A stretch of 64,000 bases of DNA, taken from the NCBI RefSeq assembly GCF_040712315.1, contig NC_134013.1, positions 75,584,001-75,648,000 of the forward strand, read 5' to 3'. The notes below the pieces were generated by a model. That model made no database searches, was not told where the DNA came from, and was given only the letters and a program-made list of their open reading frames with translations. The position numbers were made by a program, and so were the translations under genes. Shown one piece after another: positions 45,950 to 57,874 of the stretch. This DNA is from Castanea sativa. Taxonomy: Eukaryota; Streptophyta; Magnoliopsida; Fagales; Fagaceae. Every line of letters begins with the position of its first letter. Positions within the stretch are counted from its first letter, which is position 1.

Positions 45950-46500
45950 TAGTTCGTGAAATGTTATACCTAAACTTTAGCTGTGTTTGAATTTTATACT
46001 TTAAGATTTTAGAATTTAAATTTTATTTTTTGAAATTTTAGGGTGTTTAGATTTTACACCTTAATGTTTTAAAATTTAAATTTTATCTCATTAATTTTAG
46101 GGGTGTTTGGATTTTACTTCTTAAAATTTCAGAATTTGGGTGTAAAATTCAAGCACTCTCAAACTTTCAGAATTTGAATTTTACCCCTTGAAATTTGAAG
46201 GTATTTGAATTTTACACCTTAATATTTCAGAATTTGAATTTTACTCCATAAATTTTAGGAGTGTTTGGATTTTACTTTCTAAAATTTGGGGTGTTTAAAT
46301 TTTACATCCTAAAGTTTCAAAATTTGGAAGTGTAAAATTCAAGCACTCTCAAATTTTAAGCGGTAAAATCTAAATTATGAAACGTCAAGATATAAAAGTC
46401 AAACACCCCCTAACTTCAGGAGGAAAATTTTAAATTTTGAAACTTAGTGTAAAATTCAAACACCTCCAAGTTTTAGGGATGTAATTTACAATTTATCCTT
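45950..46500. repeat. AT-rich foldback repeat of GTGTTTGAATTTTAC units
   Basis: About seven degenerate ~60 bp units (GTGTTTGGATTTTAC, TTTCAGAATTTGAATTTTAC); the right-hand units are inverted (GTAAAATTCAAACACCTCC), so the block can fold back. Probably an old MITE; ends not resolved. Confidence 0.7.
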
Positions 46501-46503
46501 TTA

Positions 46504-46683
46504 AAAAGAGAAATGATATGTCCACAACATTTTTACAACAAATCCTAAGTAGCAGGATGTTACTGGTTGTTATTGTTGGGGCAAAAAAGTAATCTTAGTG
46601 TTAGGTTCAAATTTGAACCAATAACAACTAACCACCTATGATTTGTTGTAAAAATGTTGTGGACGTAGTACCTCTCTTTTAAA
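46504..46683. mobile_element. Foldback MITE
   Basis: Left arm GTCCACAACATTTTTACAAC (46522-46541) continues to GGTTGTTATTG; the right arm is its near-complement ending in GTAAAAATGTTGTGGAC (about 46651-46667). About 180 bp; arms cover most of it. Outer AAAGAG/CTCTTT ends with T/A-rich flanks; target duplication unclear. Confidence 0.75.
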
Positions 46684-47959
46684 AATATGTGTATTTTTGT
46701 AGATGATTATTTAATAAGAGCTTCTCAAATGTCTAAGAGAATAAAGGTTAAGGACCCTTTACCACAAAAAAAAAAAAGAAAAAAAAAAGAAAAAAAAGAA
46801 AGAGAGGTGTAGGACAAAGTTTAGCTCTAAATAATCAACTCATGCACATGATTTGACACATATTATCTTCCTATAGGTGGCAGGTGTCCAAGACTCCAGG
46901 AAAACCTTTTCCTAAATTTAGAAATTAAGAAAACATATTTTCAAAAAAAAACAAAGGAAAGTATTTTCTCATATTTTAGTCCATAAAAATCTGTCATATT
47001 CCCCTGTACCTTCAGATATCCCATCAAAAAACAAAAAATAAATAAATGTACCTTCAGATATTTTAGGAAGTTGAACTGTTTATGAACAGAGAGTATTAAC
47101 ATCTTCTTCTTTTTCTTCCTTTTTTTTTTTTTTTTTTTTAAGAAGAAGAGAGACCATTAGTATCTTGAATTCCTAATAATTGATGAAGAAGAGGGTTGGA
47201 ATCTTGGTTGATCATTTTTTTGTTGTTTATATATATTGTAAGGGCAAAAAAGTAAGGTGTCTAGCCCACTTAGAACAGTGTGAGTAACCCAATAGGCCAA
47301 AAACAATAAATTTGTTAAGAGAGTGGATCATGTGGGTGAACTGCAAAATTAAGTAAAATTCAGACTTCAGAATGATTGGGCTCACGATATAAGAGTAAGA
47401 AACACAAGTTTTATGTTAAATCCTTCCTCAGGTAAGTTCGAGGATGAACTATTCATATATTGATCAAGAATATTTCTTTTACAATGAGTTCCTATGCTTC
47501 TCTCTCTCTCTCTCTCTCTCTCTCTTTGATCCTCTTTTTCGTGGATATCATTTCCTTATATAGTCCCTCCCCTTGCATCTCAGCCTCCCATTTGTCCAAT
47601 TTTTAGGGAAATCTTTGAATGCTTGTCCAATCAAGGCCCTTCTAGAAATGGAAGGAGGGGTTGTGAGCTATGAAAACACTGTTCAAGTGTCATTTTTTCA
47701 TAAATGTGGTCAGTTCAGTTAGTAGAGTGCATTGAATGTGGAGGTAGCAGTCACCTTCCCAAATATTTCTTCTTTCCGTTGCCTATACAACTCTGTTATC
47801 TTTCCTGAGGTTCTATTTTACAGTACAGTTGATCGCTTAAAGTATTCCCAAGGTATTCTTCTTCCACGAACTTCCTATTTGCGTGCTTAAAGATCTTTAA
47901 CCATCCTCGGATCCTCAATCATCCTCGGACAAGGCCCAAAGCCTCTAGGCATTCTTGGA

Positions 47960-47960
<1 letters not shown>

Positions 47961-47997
<37 letters not shown>
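47961..47997. repeat. (CA)n microsatellite
   Basis: About 18 CA units. Confidence 0.97.
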
Positions 47998-47998
<1 letters not shown>

Positions 47999-48302
47999 TG
48001 ACGTTTGCTTCATAATAATTATTCTATATTATCAAGTTAAGACATTAATTATTTTTTTTTATAGGTGTTCGAACCACAAATCTTTTGTTCGACAACAAGA
48101 GATTTTATTAGCTAAGCTAACTAAAACTCACTTTTGTTTTAGAATGCAACTCACTTTTGTTCATATATACTAATTCTTGTCAATTTACATGCCAATCAAA
48201 ATATTAAACCATAATAAAAAATAATAAAAAAATCCCCTCCTAGTACATGATTTTTCCGGAAAAAATAGTTTCTATGATGAAAAATTTTTCCTTTTTTTTT
48301 TG

Positions 48303-48304
<2 letters not shown>

Positions 48305-48366
<62 letters not shown>
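48305..48366. repeat. Compound (AT)n(GT)n microsatellite
   Basis: About 23 AT units run directly into eight GT units. Confidence 0.97.
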
Positions 48367-49419
48367 ATATTATATACCTGGAGACTTTGAGCCTTGGCAA
48401 AATATTGGGGTGGAATAAATCATATTTTTGTTGAACTAAAATAGATTAATGAAATTGAATATATTTAATGTTTCAAAGAAACGCAAATTTTACTTGATTT
48501 TTATTTTTTATTTTTTTTCTAAATTAATGTTCTTAATCACAAGTTTTTTGTTGTTGTTTTTCAATCGTTTACTTGATCGAGACTCAAAATGTTAAACTAA
48601 TTATAGTGCTTAAAGAAATAACTAATCATTATACATTTTAATATCTTAAATGAAACTAAAAAAAGAATAATGGTGATTTCTTTTGTACATGTCTATAGCA
48701 AACTAGGCAACTTGTGTATAACCAATAAATTTTATAAAGATGATTAGTGTGGTTTAAGTAATAGTCTAGTATTAATAGAATTCTTTATGATGTTTCATAT
48801 CTATAATTCGAACCCCACATTTTCCCTCCCCTCTCTCATTATATACAAATCACAATAATTTATAAAAATGATAAGTTCTCATAGAAACTTTTATAAATAA
48901 ATTTTATATATATATATATCACTTACTCAAATGTATATATGTGTGTGCATGTGTATAAATGTATGCATGTGTGTGTATGTATGAGTGTGTTTTGAATTTT
49001 TCTTCAATATCATAATTCAACCTTTTAAAAGGTTTAAAATATCTATTTTTTATAATAAAAATTTGAAGTAACATTTATAAAGGTGAAAATAATAGTCCCA
49101 AAAAATATTTTCATTTTCGGAAGTAAGCTATCTATTACAAAATTATGGGATCATATCACTTGTAAATTATTAAAATGCAATTCTTAAAATGTGAACTAAT
49201 TAGTCCAATTAGAGCGTGCTAGGTAAAAATTAAAAACAAAACATATGAAAATTCCCTCTCAACATAGTTAACATTTTTCCCCTTATTTTCCCTCCTTTTT
49301 TTTTTTCTCATTGTCAAAACAAACACCAAATGTCTTGAAATTCACAATTAAACAACACCCGAGTCTGCGTGTGTGTATGTAGCAACATAGACAAGAGAGT
49401 TGCCAACTTTACTAATTTT

Positions 49420-49585
49420 GGATTTGTTTGGAAGCTAAGCTAAACTTTTTATTGACTTAGTGCATTTTAATTGGACTAGCTATCACATTGAAGGATTCTG
49501 GATTGTTTGGAAGCTAAGCTAAACTTTTTATTGACTTAGTGGCTTAGTGCATTCTAATTGGACTAGCTATCACATTGAAGGAATT
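49420..49585 (+). repeat. Two-copy tandem duplication (~80 bp)
   Basis: 49420-49497 and 49500-49585 share GTTTGGAAGCTAAGCTAAAC and GGACTAGCTATCACATTGAA; the second copy has an extra GGCTTAGT. Confidence 0.92.
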
Positions 49586-51551
49586 GTAATTTATAGGTGA
49601 TATGATCCCAAATCACCTTCACAAGGCAACTTTGATCTTTTCAAATCAAGCACTTGATTCACAAATTTGAAAGTCTATAAATTCGAACTTGATAATATGC
49701 TCAATACAACAATAATAACAAAGACTAAATCCCAAAATTTTTGGAATTGATTATAAATCCTTAAGAAAATAATTGGGACATCCATATATATTATTCTGTA
49801 ACATTTTATTTTATCCAAAATTATAGAATATCATTTCCTAATTTATAATTTTTTAACTATATCTACTAGTGTTATTTCAAGTTATTATTTACGTATTTTT
49901 TCATTAAGACTTAAATCTAATTACTCTTCCTCGTTGATATATCAGTTGTCCTCATTTGCACAATCTCTAACGGCCTATCCCTTTTCTTTATTTTTTTTCT
50001 CTTTTTTTTTATCTTTTTTTTTTTCACTCCTATCTTTAATAACTAATGTCTTCATTTCTTTTATATGAATGCATTCATGATGCAAAAAGAAAAAAAAAAA
50101 AAAAATCACAGCTTTTTAAGCACTTGCATTTTGAATTTAACTTTTTGAACAATTCCATTGGAAGATAATATGAAATTGGACAAACAAACTTACTAGCATT
50201 AAAGAATCTTTATGAAGATAATCAGTGCATCTTAGTTTTTTAAAGTAATTTTGACTAATTTCCAAAGAAACATCTATGTTCAAATCCTCCTCCCAACTAT
50301 AAAATTATAAAATAAATAAATAATTCTTTTAGTTATATAGAAATATCTTTTATATATGTAATACGTTTTTTTAGAAGAATTTAAATAGGACTTTAGTGGT
50401 AAGTATTCCATTTTCTAGGCGGTATAAAATTGTGTTCTCTGGGGTCTGGATTCATAAAAGCCAAAAAAAAAAAAGAGAAAAGAGACACGAATCAACCAAC
50501 AAAAAACATCATACATTGGATTTCACTGCCAGTGCCAACCCTGCCGTGAGAACGTGAAAATTTTGACTGTCAGACCAATAAAAGTAGTAATTAATTTCTG
50601 ACAGAGGTCGGATACATGTGACAATGATTTTTATCTTTATTTTTTAATGTGGTCTGTGTGATAGTTATTGTGTGACATTGTGGTACAGCATTTGAACCCC
50701 GCCCCATGTGATGGGAATGGGATGCACGTTTCTGAGGCTAGGTCCAACCATGGGTCTCTCTAACTCCCCAAATTATAGTCTATTAGCCCAATTACTTTGT
50801 TACCCAGGCCCTAACCACTCTTTAGGCCCAAATTCAGACCACTTCTAGTTCTATCCCTTTCCTCTTTTTTTTTTTCTTCTTTTATTTCTCATAGCTATTT
50901 ACATTTGGTGGTTTGATAATTGAATCATTGATCCCCATAGTGTTATTTTATTTATTTATTTATTTAGGGGCATCATATTTACCGCCCAAAATATCGACAC
51001 TCCATTTTAAAAGATTCGAAGATGTATTCCCTAAATAAAGAAATAAAAATACATAGATTAGCTCAACACCAATGGTAATATAACTATGTAATACACATGA
51101 CATATGCAACATTAGCCATTTATGTTGAAAAATAAAGATTATCTTTATTAGATTTTTAATTAGAAAACTTTAAAAAAAATTAGGATCAAGTTACATATAG
51201 TATAACTATAAGCAATATTACACCACCACATATTAACTTTCTTAATTTTAGTTAACATGGCATATGTCTATTCTTCTTCTTTTTTTCTTTTTTTCTTTTT
51301 TGAGAAACAAACACACACACAATGGAGAGAGAATGAGGTTTTAATACAAAAACACATCACAAACTCCACACAAAAGTTATAGTAACATGGCATACGTCAT
51401 GCATACTAAAATATCATGTCACCACTTATATTAAGGGTAAATTAAGTATTTTTCTTCAATAGGGAGTACAATTCTTTTTAAGTTAGATTATGTGTCAAAC
51501 ATGCAAATTGATAGTTTAGAGAAACATTACAACATAAATAATAGTTTAGGG

Positions 51552-53001
51552 TGTGTGGTGGGCCTTTTGTGATTTTGCGCTGGCCTACCTCCTGCTGTAT
51601 TGGGGCCCAAGTGTTCTAGATAGGAGAGTTGAGACCAGTCTAATTGCAACCCACCTTGGGCAGGCTTGTGCACAAACTATGCCCATTTTGCTGAAACTTT
51701 GGTCACATGTCCATGGCAGACAAAACTGTTACAGAAGAATTATGGCAGACAAGTACAGTATGACAATAATAAAGGCAATACGCTTCCCGTTAGATGAAAT
51801 GAATAAGTAATCCTTAAGAAAAAGAACAATATAGCAATAAGAAACACGTTATGAGTGAAACTATAAATGGCAAGAAAGGAAATAATTATGATAAATAGTA
51901 AAATCAAGAGGAAAAAGGTTAGTATGTCGTGTTTATTTGTGTTACAAGACTAAGACCAAGAAGAGAACCACGTCCTCAACGTGGGTAACCTCGCAGGAGG
52001 ATCCTACTATTAGAAATTACCCACTTTGAGTGAGAATCCCAGAATAGGCCTTCCCTTCTCCCCACCGCCAGACCATTCCCTCTCTTACCTCTAACCCATG
52101 ACCCACCACTCCTGTATTGGCTGGGTACAGGTTGGTGGTACCTGGGCCTTGTGCGTGCTCTACTTTCGTGTATGTCCAAAACTTGTCTGCTGCTCATGCG
52201 TTTGCCATGGACTGGAGGGTTGCCTGTGTATTATGCTGCTCATTCTTAACCTCTTGTGGCGTAAACTATTTTTTGATCCTTCATTCTTTATAGCTTGCTT
52301 CCCTCTAGGGCTGGGTCTTGCTTGATTGTGGATTTTCCCTCTTTTAGTCCACTTTTTGTTCCTTCCGTTGGCTTGCGAGTGTTCCTGCCATGCCATTCTG
52401 TTATTCCAACTGCAATGCTATTTGATCCCTGCTTGTTGGGCCTCTTTCAGGCCTATTGTATGCTCTTCCCTCAATTAGTTACAATGTCCCAATATTGTCA
52501 TTGGGTTTATAGTCATGTTACTTTGTGCTTTCTTGACTCATTACATTACTTGTGGACTCCTTTGGTCAATTTCTTCCTTGTTAGGCATCCTCGACCCATT
52601 TTCTTTCCTTGGGCGTCCTCGGCCCATTTCCAACTCTACATTCCCATGGGTTTTTACTAACTCTTTTGGGTTTTCCTAGCCCGATTACTATATCCTTCAT
52701 CCTTGGGGTTCATGGACTTTCCATCAACCCCTTACTTTCTTACTTCATTACTTCAGGTCTGCTGTGATCCATTCTCACTTTTCTACATCACATAATACCC
52801 ATGAGTTTACTGCTTTTTCCTTTGGGCTCCTAAAGGCCCATTTGCTTTTCCCAAGGCCCATTTGTTTACTTTATGGGCCTAAGATCCATCATTCCTGCCA
52901 TTCGGGCTTGATGGGTTTCTTCTCTCAACCCACTAACTCTCTTCTTGCCCATCTAGTTGGGCTTCTTCTTGCTGTTGGGCTTTTTCCAAAATGAGCATCA
53001 A
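51552..53001. mobile_element. Possible solo LTR
   Basis: GC-richer block rich in GGGCC/AGGCCCA words, starting TGTGTGGTGGGCC and ending GAGCATCAA, with TAGGG on both sides (51547-51551, 53002-53006). Length 1.45 kb. The end is CAA rather than CA, so the boundary may be off by a base or the match may be chance. No internal domain or primer site. Frames inside (for example 52295-52660) look like noise. Confidence 0.4.
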
Positions 53002-53006
53002 TAGGG

Positions 53007-53669
53007 TGATAAGTGTAATTTTTAAAAAATGATATCATTATAAATGTAGTATTTATGACTTTAAACCTTTGACCAATAAAAGATAGGGCGAAGCTTTTGT
53101 CTAGTGCTCCAATGCACTAAATAGAACACAATGTAAACATAAGACCAAATTTGAACATGTGTTTGAATTGTGTTGGGTCCACTAGACTAGAGCATTAGAT
53201 CTAAGCTAAACCCTAAATAATGACTGGTATTATAAAACCTAGTACTTAGTAACAACATCATTAGCTAGTTACTTCGCTTACTCAAGCAACAATACGACAC
53301 CACAATTTGAAATATATATATATATATATATCTATTTGAGGTAGTAGATTGTGATTAAGAAAACAACACTTTTATATGGGACTACTATTGACATAATTTA
53401 TTATACATAACTTACAATGTGCCACCTAAATAATTATGAAAAAAAAAAAAATCATGGAATTTGTTGTATCCATGCTCATACACTTTTTATAAGTTACTCA
53501 AAAGTTTTATACGGTTCAATTCATTAAAAGAAAAGAATAAAATAAAAAATTTAATATTGCTCCAAAGGGCTTGACATGGCAGTATAGTGTCCTACTACTA
53601 TCCCATTGTGTCTTTCACAAAGTATATATGAGCTTAAAATTTTGAAATTGCATTGAGCTCACATGGTCA
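53007..53669. other. PPR gene upstream region
   Basis: AT-rich with an (AT)n tract (53312-53331). An upstream ATG (53663) seven bases before the PPR start opens an out-of-frame ORF of about 31 codons. Confidence 0.5.
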
Positions 53670-55673
53670 ATGCTCTTCCAACACAACAACGTTGGGTTAT
53701 CCCAGTTAATTTCCCGCCATTTCCTTTCAAAGCCACACTTTTTCTCAAGCCTCTCTAGCACTAGCAGCCCCAGGCTGAGTAAGACATCATGCATTCAATA
53801 CCTGAAGAGCTGCGGATCCATGACCCATCTCAAGCAAATCCAGACCCAGATCTTCCGGGTCGGGCTCCACCAAAACCACGACACCCTTAACAAGCTCATG
53901 GTCTTTTGCACAGATCCATATCTTGGGAACTTGCACTACGCTGAGAAAATCTTCAATTATATTCAAAACCCGAGCTTGTTCATATACAACGTGTTGATCA
54001 AAGCATTTGCAAAGAAGGGTAGCTTTAGAAAAGCCATTTGGGTCTTTGGGCAATTGAGAAATCATGGTCTTTGGCCCGATAATTTTACGTACCCATATGT
54101 TTTCAAGGCGATTGGGTGCTTAGGTGAGGCTTGGGAGGGTGGTAAGGTTCATGGGTTTGTGTTGAAGACTGGGCTTGAGTTTGATACCTATGTTTGTAAC
54201 TCGCTTATGGACATGTATGCCGAACTGGGCAAGGTTGAGAATTTCAAGAAGCTGTTCGATGAAATGCCTGAGAGAGACAGGGTGTCTTGGAACGTTATGA
54301 TTTCGGGCTATGTTAGGCGTAGGAGGTTTGAGGATGCTGTGAATGTTTTCCAGCAAATGCGAAGGGAGAGCAATGAGAAGCCTGATGAAGCCACAGTTGT
54401 AAGCACTCTGTCAGCTTGCACAGCATTGAAAAATTTGGAGCTTGGTAAGAAAATTCACGGTTATGTTGCAAATGAGCTTGGATTTACTACTGTCATTGGG
54501 AATGCTTTGTTAGACATGTATGCTAAGTGTGGCTGTTTAAGTGTAGCCCGGCAAATTTTTGATGAGATGCATACAAAGAATGTGATTTGTTGGACCAGTA
54601 TGGTGTCTGGGTATGTGAACTGTGGTGAGCTGGATGAAGCTAGAGAGTTGTTTGAGAAGAGTCCCACTCGGGATATAGTTCTTTGGACAGCTATGATCAA
54701 TGGGTATGTGCAGTTTAACCGTTTTGATGAGGCAGTGGCTCTATTTCGAGACATGCAAATTAGAAGGGTTAAACCAGATAAATTCATTGTGGTTGCTCTC
54801 CTCACAGGTTGTGCTCAGTTGGGAGCTCTAGAGCAAGGAAAATGGGTTCATGGATACATAGATGAGAATAGAATTTCGGTGGATACAGTTGTTGGCACTG
54901 CTCTTATAGAAATGTATGCAAAATGTGGGTGTGTTGAGAAGTCTTTGGAAATTTTCTATGAGTTAAAGGAAAAAGATACAGCCTCTTGGACTTCAATCAT
55001 TTGTGCGCTTGCCATGAATGGTAAGACAAGCAAAGCACTTGAGTTGTTCTTAGAGATGAAACAAGCTGGAGTCTCACCTGATGATATCACATTTATTGGT
55101 GTTTTAAGCGCTTGTGGTCATGGAGGTTTGGTTGAGGAAGGCCGCCAGTTTTTTAATTCTATGACAAAGCAGTACAAGATTGAGCCGAAACTAGAACACT
55201 ATGGGTGTCTGATTGACCTTCTTGGTCGAGCTGGAAAGTTGGACGAAGCAGAGAAATTGATAGAAGAAGTCCCTAAAGAAAATAATGAGATTGTAGTTCC
55301 ACTTTACGGCTCTTTGCTTAGTGCTTGTAGAATCTATGGCAATGTTGAGATGGGTGAACGGGTGGCTGATCGGCTGGTGAAAATTGAGTCAAGTGATTCC
55401 AGTATTCATACACTCCTTGCCAATATTTATGCTTCTGCTGACAGATGGGAAGATGTAACAAAAGTGAGAAGGAAAATGAAAGATCTTGGAGTCAAAAAGG
55501 TGCCTGGATGTAGTTCAATTGAGGTTAATGGGATTGTCCATGAGTTTGTTGTTGGAGATCCGTCTCATTCAGAAATTAGAGAAATATTTTCTATGTTAGA
55601 TAGAATGGCAAGACCTTTGTTGGATTCAGAAGAGAGTGAGATTGAAAGAGAAATCCTGGTTCCAGTTTGTTAG
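53670..55673 (+). CDS. Pentatricopeptide repeat protein, PLS class, E-type (At1g31430-like)
   Basis: Intronless, 667 residues. N-terminal 40 residues (MLFQHNNVGLSQLISRHFLS, then a Ser-rich stretch) lack acids and contain Arg/Lys, as in mitochondrial or plastid presequences. PPR motifs run from about 75 to 570 (SWNVMISGYVRRRRFEDAV, LWTAMINGYVQFNRFDEAV, SWTSIICALAMNGKTSKAL). They are followed by an E region (VPGCSSIEVNGIVHEFVVGD, about 610-630) and a short tail, with no DYW domain. Blocks such as FEKSPTRDIVLWTAMINGYV and GCAQLGALEQGKWVHGYI closely match what I recall of Arabidopsis At1g31430 (PCMP-E55). E-type PPRs bind organelle RNA and usually recruit an editing deaminase in trans. Start at the first in-frame ATG; no closer alternative. 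Confidence 0.93.
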   Translation: MLFQHNNVGLSQLISRHFLSKPHFFSSLSSTSSPRLSKTSCIQYLKSCGSMTHLKQIQTQIFRVGLHQNHDTLNKLMVFCTDPYLGNLHYAEKIFNYIQNPSLFIYNVLIKAFAKKGSFRKAIWVFGQLRNHGLWPDNFTYPYVFKAIGCLGEAWEGGKVHGFVLKTGLEFDTYVCNSLMDMYAELGKVENFKKLFDEMPERDRVSWNVMISGYVRRRRFEDAVNVFQQMRRESNEKPDEATVVSTLSACTALKNLELGKKIHGYVANELGFTTVIGNALLDMYAKCGCLSVARQIFDEMHTKNVICWTSMVSGYVNCGELDEARELFEKSPTRDIVLWTAMINGYVQFNRFDEAVALFRDMQIRRVKPDKFIVVALLTGCAQLGALEQGKWVHGYIDENRISVDTVVGTALIEMYAKCGCVEKSLEIFYELKEKDTASWTSIICALAMNGKTSKALELFLEMKQAGVSPDDITFIGVLSACGHGGLVEEGRQFFNSMTKQYKIEPKLEHYGCLIDLLGRAGKLDEAEKLIEEVPKENNEIVVPLYGSLLSACRIYGNVEMGERVADRLVKIESSDSSIHTLLANIYASADRWEDVTKVRRKMKDLGVKKVPGCSSIEVNGIVHEFVVGDPSHSEIREIFSMLDRMARPLLDSEESEIEREILVPVC

Positions 55674-56720
55674 TGAGGAACAAAGCTGCATTTTCAGAAT
55701 TTTGGAAGCCACAGTGGAACTATGAAAAAAAGTTTTAAGACAATTTGTAGTTTGCTCAACAATTAACATTATTTATTGTTCAGCCACCGGCGAAGAGTGG
55801 GTCCAATATATCTCAGGTTAGAGAGGTTCCAAGTGATCATCAAAGACCCATAGCTGGAGAAGAAGTGAGTCAACATGGTTGAATTGTCTTGGTGATTGGA
55901 TTTCTCAAATGAAAATGGGAAATTCTAAAGGTGTGGTACAGATGCTTAGTCTTAACAACTTGTCAGGACTCGTGACCAGAGTCTGTCATTATTCATATGG
56001 ATATAAAAAGAATCCATTTATGTTAATAATTACATCTATACATCAAGAGGAAAGGTTCTGACAAGACACTAGTGTATTCATTATAGAAACCCTGCTCTAC
56101 TTACCAGATTTTTGGTCATGTTGGCTTTGGGTCTATTCATATTGATGTCAATAGTTCATCAAATTTTGTTTACTTGAACTACTACAGGGGTGAGAAATTT
56201 TTCTGTAGTTTTATTCATACTACAATATTATCTCTTCTACAATTTTGTTTGCAGAATAACTTCAATATCTAAGCAAAAAAGTGTGATTGGATCAGATATT
56301 TTGGTTCCCATGTATAGAGAATTTGTTTTTCAAATTGCTTGCTCTCCATAAAGTCCAATATTTTAAGCATAAAACAAAACCAAAATACTGCAATGTTCTC
56401 CATAAAAACCATCCTCGGTGCATTAATGGTTGAACCATTAATGGATATGTGATTTTGATTCCAGCAAATGATATAATAATGATTTGATTATTGTGCTACA
56501 GCAAAGTATGGACTTGGTGTGCAGTTAAACAGTTTTTGTGTTTATGCATAAATGGTGCTGGATTTAGCAGGAGCATCTTCTCCATTTGCAGGATGTCCTA
56601 CAATGCAAATACTGACAGAGTCTACGTATTGAGAGTAGAGGGAGAGAAACATGGCCATTTTTCATGTTGTAAAGGATGGGAAATTATTTTTTTAGTAGGA
56701 TGAGGGGTAAAGAAGAGAGG
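55674..56720. other. PPR 3' flank
   Basis: Likely 3' UTR then spacer. No gene recognised; short frames 55879-56061 and 56491-56703 are not supported. Confidence 0.5.
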
Positions 56721-56724
56721 GAAA

Positions 56725-57070
56725 TGGAATGGTGCTGCTTTCATTTGTAAAAATCAGGAAGGGAGAAGGTTGATGATGGGCTGTTTTATTGGGACTGTAA
56801 AGCTGAAACAGGAAGCTATATGAAAAGCGATTAGAGAGGCATTGCTGGCTGCTTAGGATAAGGAATTCCCAGAAATAATTTTGGTAGCAGACAAGGAATT
56901 AGTTAATCTTGTGCAGGGTTAGAAGCAAGCAGATTGGAGACTGAGGAGTATTTTACTATTTTGCAGGATATGGAGGCATTGAGTAGCTTTACTAATGTCT
57001 GGTTCAAGCACTTTGGAAGAAGAATAGTTCAGGAGGTAGACCAGCTGGCTATGGTAGTTGTAAATTTGAC
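56725..57070 (+). pseudogene. LINE-type RNase H relic
   Basis: Plus-strand fragments read GAAFICKNQEGRRLMMGCFI, then AIREALLAA-stop-DKEFPEIILVAD and KELVNLVQG, then DMEALSSFTNVWFKHFGRRI and VQEVDQLAMVVVN. The order matches the RNase H-like C-terminus of plant non-LTR retrotransposons and their domesticated relatives. Two in-frame TAG stops and at least one shift make it dead. No RT domain nearby, so this is a truncated piece, located 1 kb after the E-type PPR gene. Confidence 0.65.
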
Positions 57071-57510
57071 TTGGGACTGTATGTAGCTTATTGGATTAGA
57101 GTTGATATAGTAGTATTTGTAGTAGGGTGTTGATTCAGTTGTATCTTAGTTTGGATCTATTTGTAGTTTGTTGTATTGCTGGTGTAATATTCCTTGTTAA
57201 TTAACTGTGAATGCCTGGTTATAAGCTGCGAAAAAATATTATTTATTTCCCGCACTATAAATTAAACAAAACTCTAATCAATCAATCCATGATATATTGA
57301 TATATAATACTTATATATAATAATGACCATCAGTCATTAGCATGATTAACATGAAAAACATTAAGTCACTTGCATGGCCGTCATTAGCATTAAGAGAGTA
57401 TTAGTAGGCCCACTAATACATAGCTTGAAATTTTATCATAACCGCCAAAACTTTGGGGTGTCTAATTATCTAGAACCCCATAAGTAGTACTACTAGCAGT
57501 AAATGGCTAT

Positions 57511-57723
57511 TCATGCAGCTGGAGCATAGTCATAACTATCATCATCATCATCATCACCCTCCATGGATGCTGCTGGAGCATAGTCATAATCTCCATCATC
57601 ATCATCATCATCATCGCCATCACGTTCAATGGAGGCTGCTGGGGCATAATCATAACCATCATCATCTCCATCTGCGTGCTTCTTGCACCATGAGGCAGCA
57701 ATGGCCTTGGAAATGAACAACAT
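57511..57723 (-). CDS. Small acidic peptide with three YDYAPAA repeats
   Basis: 70 codons from ATG 57721-57723 (MLFISKAIAASWCKKHADGD), then three YDYAPAA blocks separated by SIER/SMEG and runs of six to seven Asp, ending exactly in YDYAPAA and a stop. The frame stays open to an upstream ATG (57786, adding MWKTLKVILIVFVYLYHKSK), but the paralogue at 63539-63760 has an in-frame stop just upstream of the equivalent MLYIS, so the shorter start is preferred. A TATA box lies 140 bp upstream. Asp-Tyr pairs resemble sites used by tyrosylprotein sulfotransferase in plant peptide hormones, but no classical secretion signal is obvious with the short start. Family unknown to me. Confidence 0.65.
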   Translation of the reverse strand: MLFISKAIAASWCKKHADGDDDGYDYAPAASIERDGDDDDDDDGDYDYAPAASMEGDDDDDDSYDYAPAA

Positions 57724-57857
57724 TTTCTTGCTTTTGTGGTAAAGATAGACAAAGACAATGAGAATGACTTTGAGTGTCTTCCACAAGCTTTAAAGAGTCA
57801 AGATAGAGTGATAGAAATAGAAACAAATGTGTGCATATTATGGGGATGAGAAGCGGT

Positions 57858-57868
57858 GCTTATATAGT
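57858..57868 (-). promoter_or_regulatory. TATA box of the acidic peptide gene
   Basis: CTATATAAGC on minus, about 140 bp upstream of ATG 57723 and 75 bp upstream of ATG 57786. The paralogue has a comparable box (63882-63890). Confidence 0.6.
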
Positions 57869-57874
57869 GGGAAA

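Larger units (their letters stand above)
46684..51546. other. Long gene-poor AT-rich region with microsatellites and repeat debris
   Basis: No supportable gene in 4.9 kb. It includes (TC)n 47501-47525, (CA)n 47961-47997, (AT)n then (GT)n 48305-48366, and poly-T/A tracts. Weak tRNA-like relics are seen near 48062-48135 (minus, GGTTCGAACACC) and 48750-48830 (TTCGAACCCC). About 47240-47955 is of mixed composition, with CATCCTCGGA words, and may be an LTR fragment. Confidence 0.5.

Noticed and set aside
48062..48135. tRNA gene on minus (GGTTCGAACACC)
   Set aside because: No acceptor stem or anticodon arm can be drawn; at best an old SINE relic.
52098..52660. Overlapping Cys/Phe/Leu-rich ORFs
   Set aside because: Composition follows the T-rich LTR-like block; no domain, both strands are open by chance.
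57513..57716. Plus-strand His-rich ORF
   Set aside because: It is the complement of the GAT/Asp repeats of the minus-strand gene; it has no conserved start, TATA box or paralogue support.
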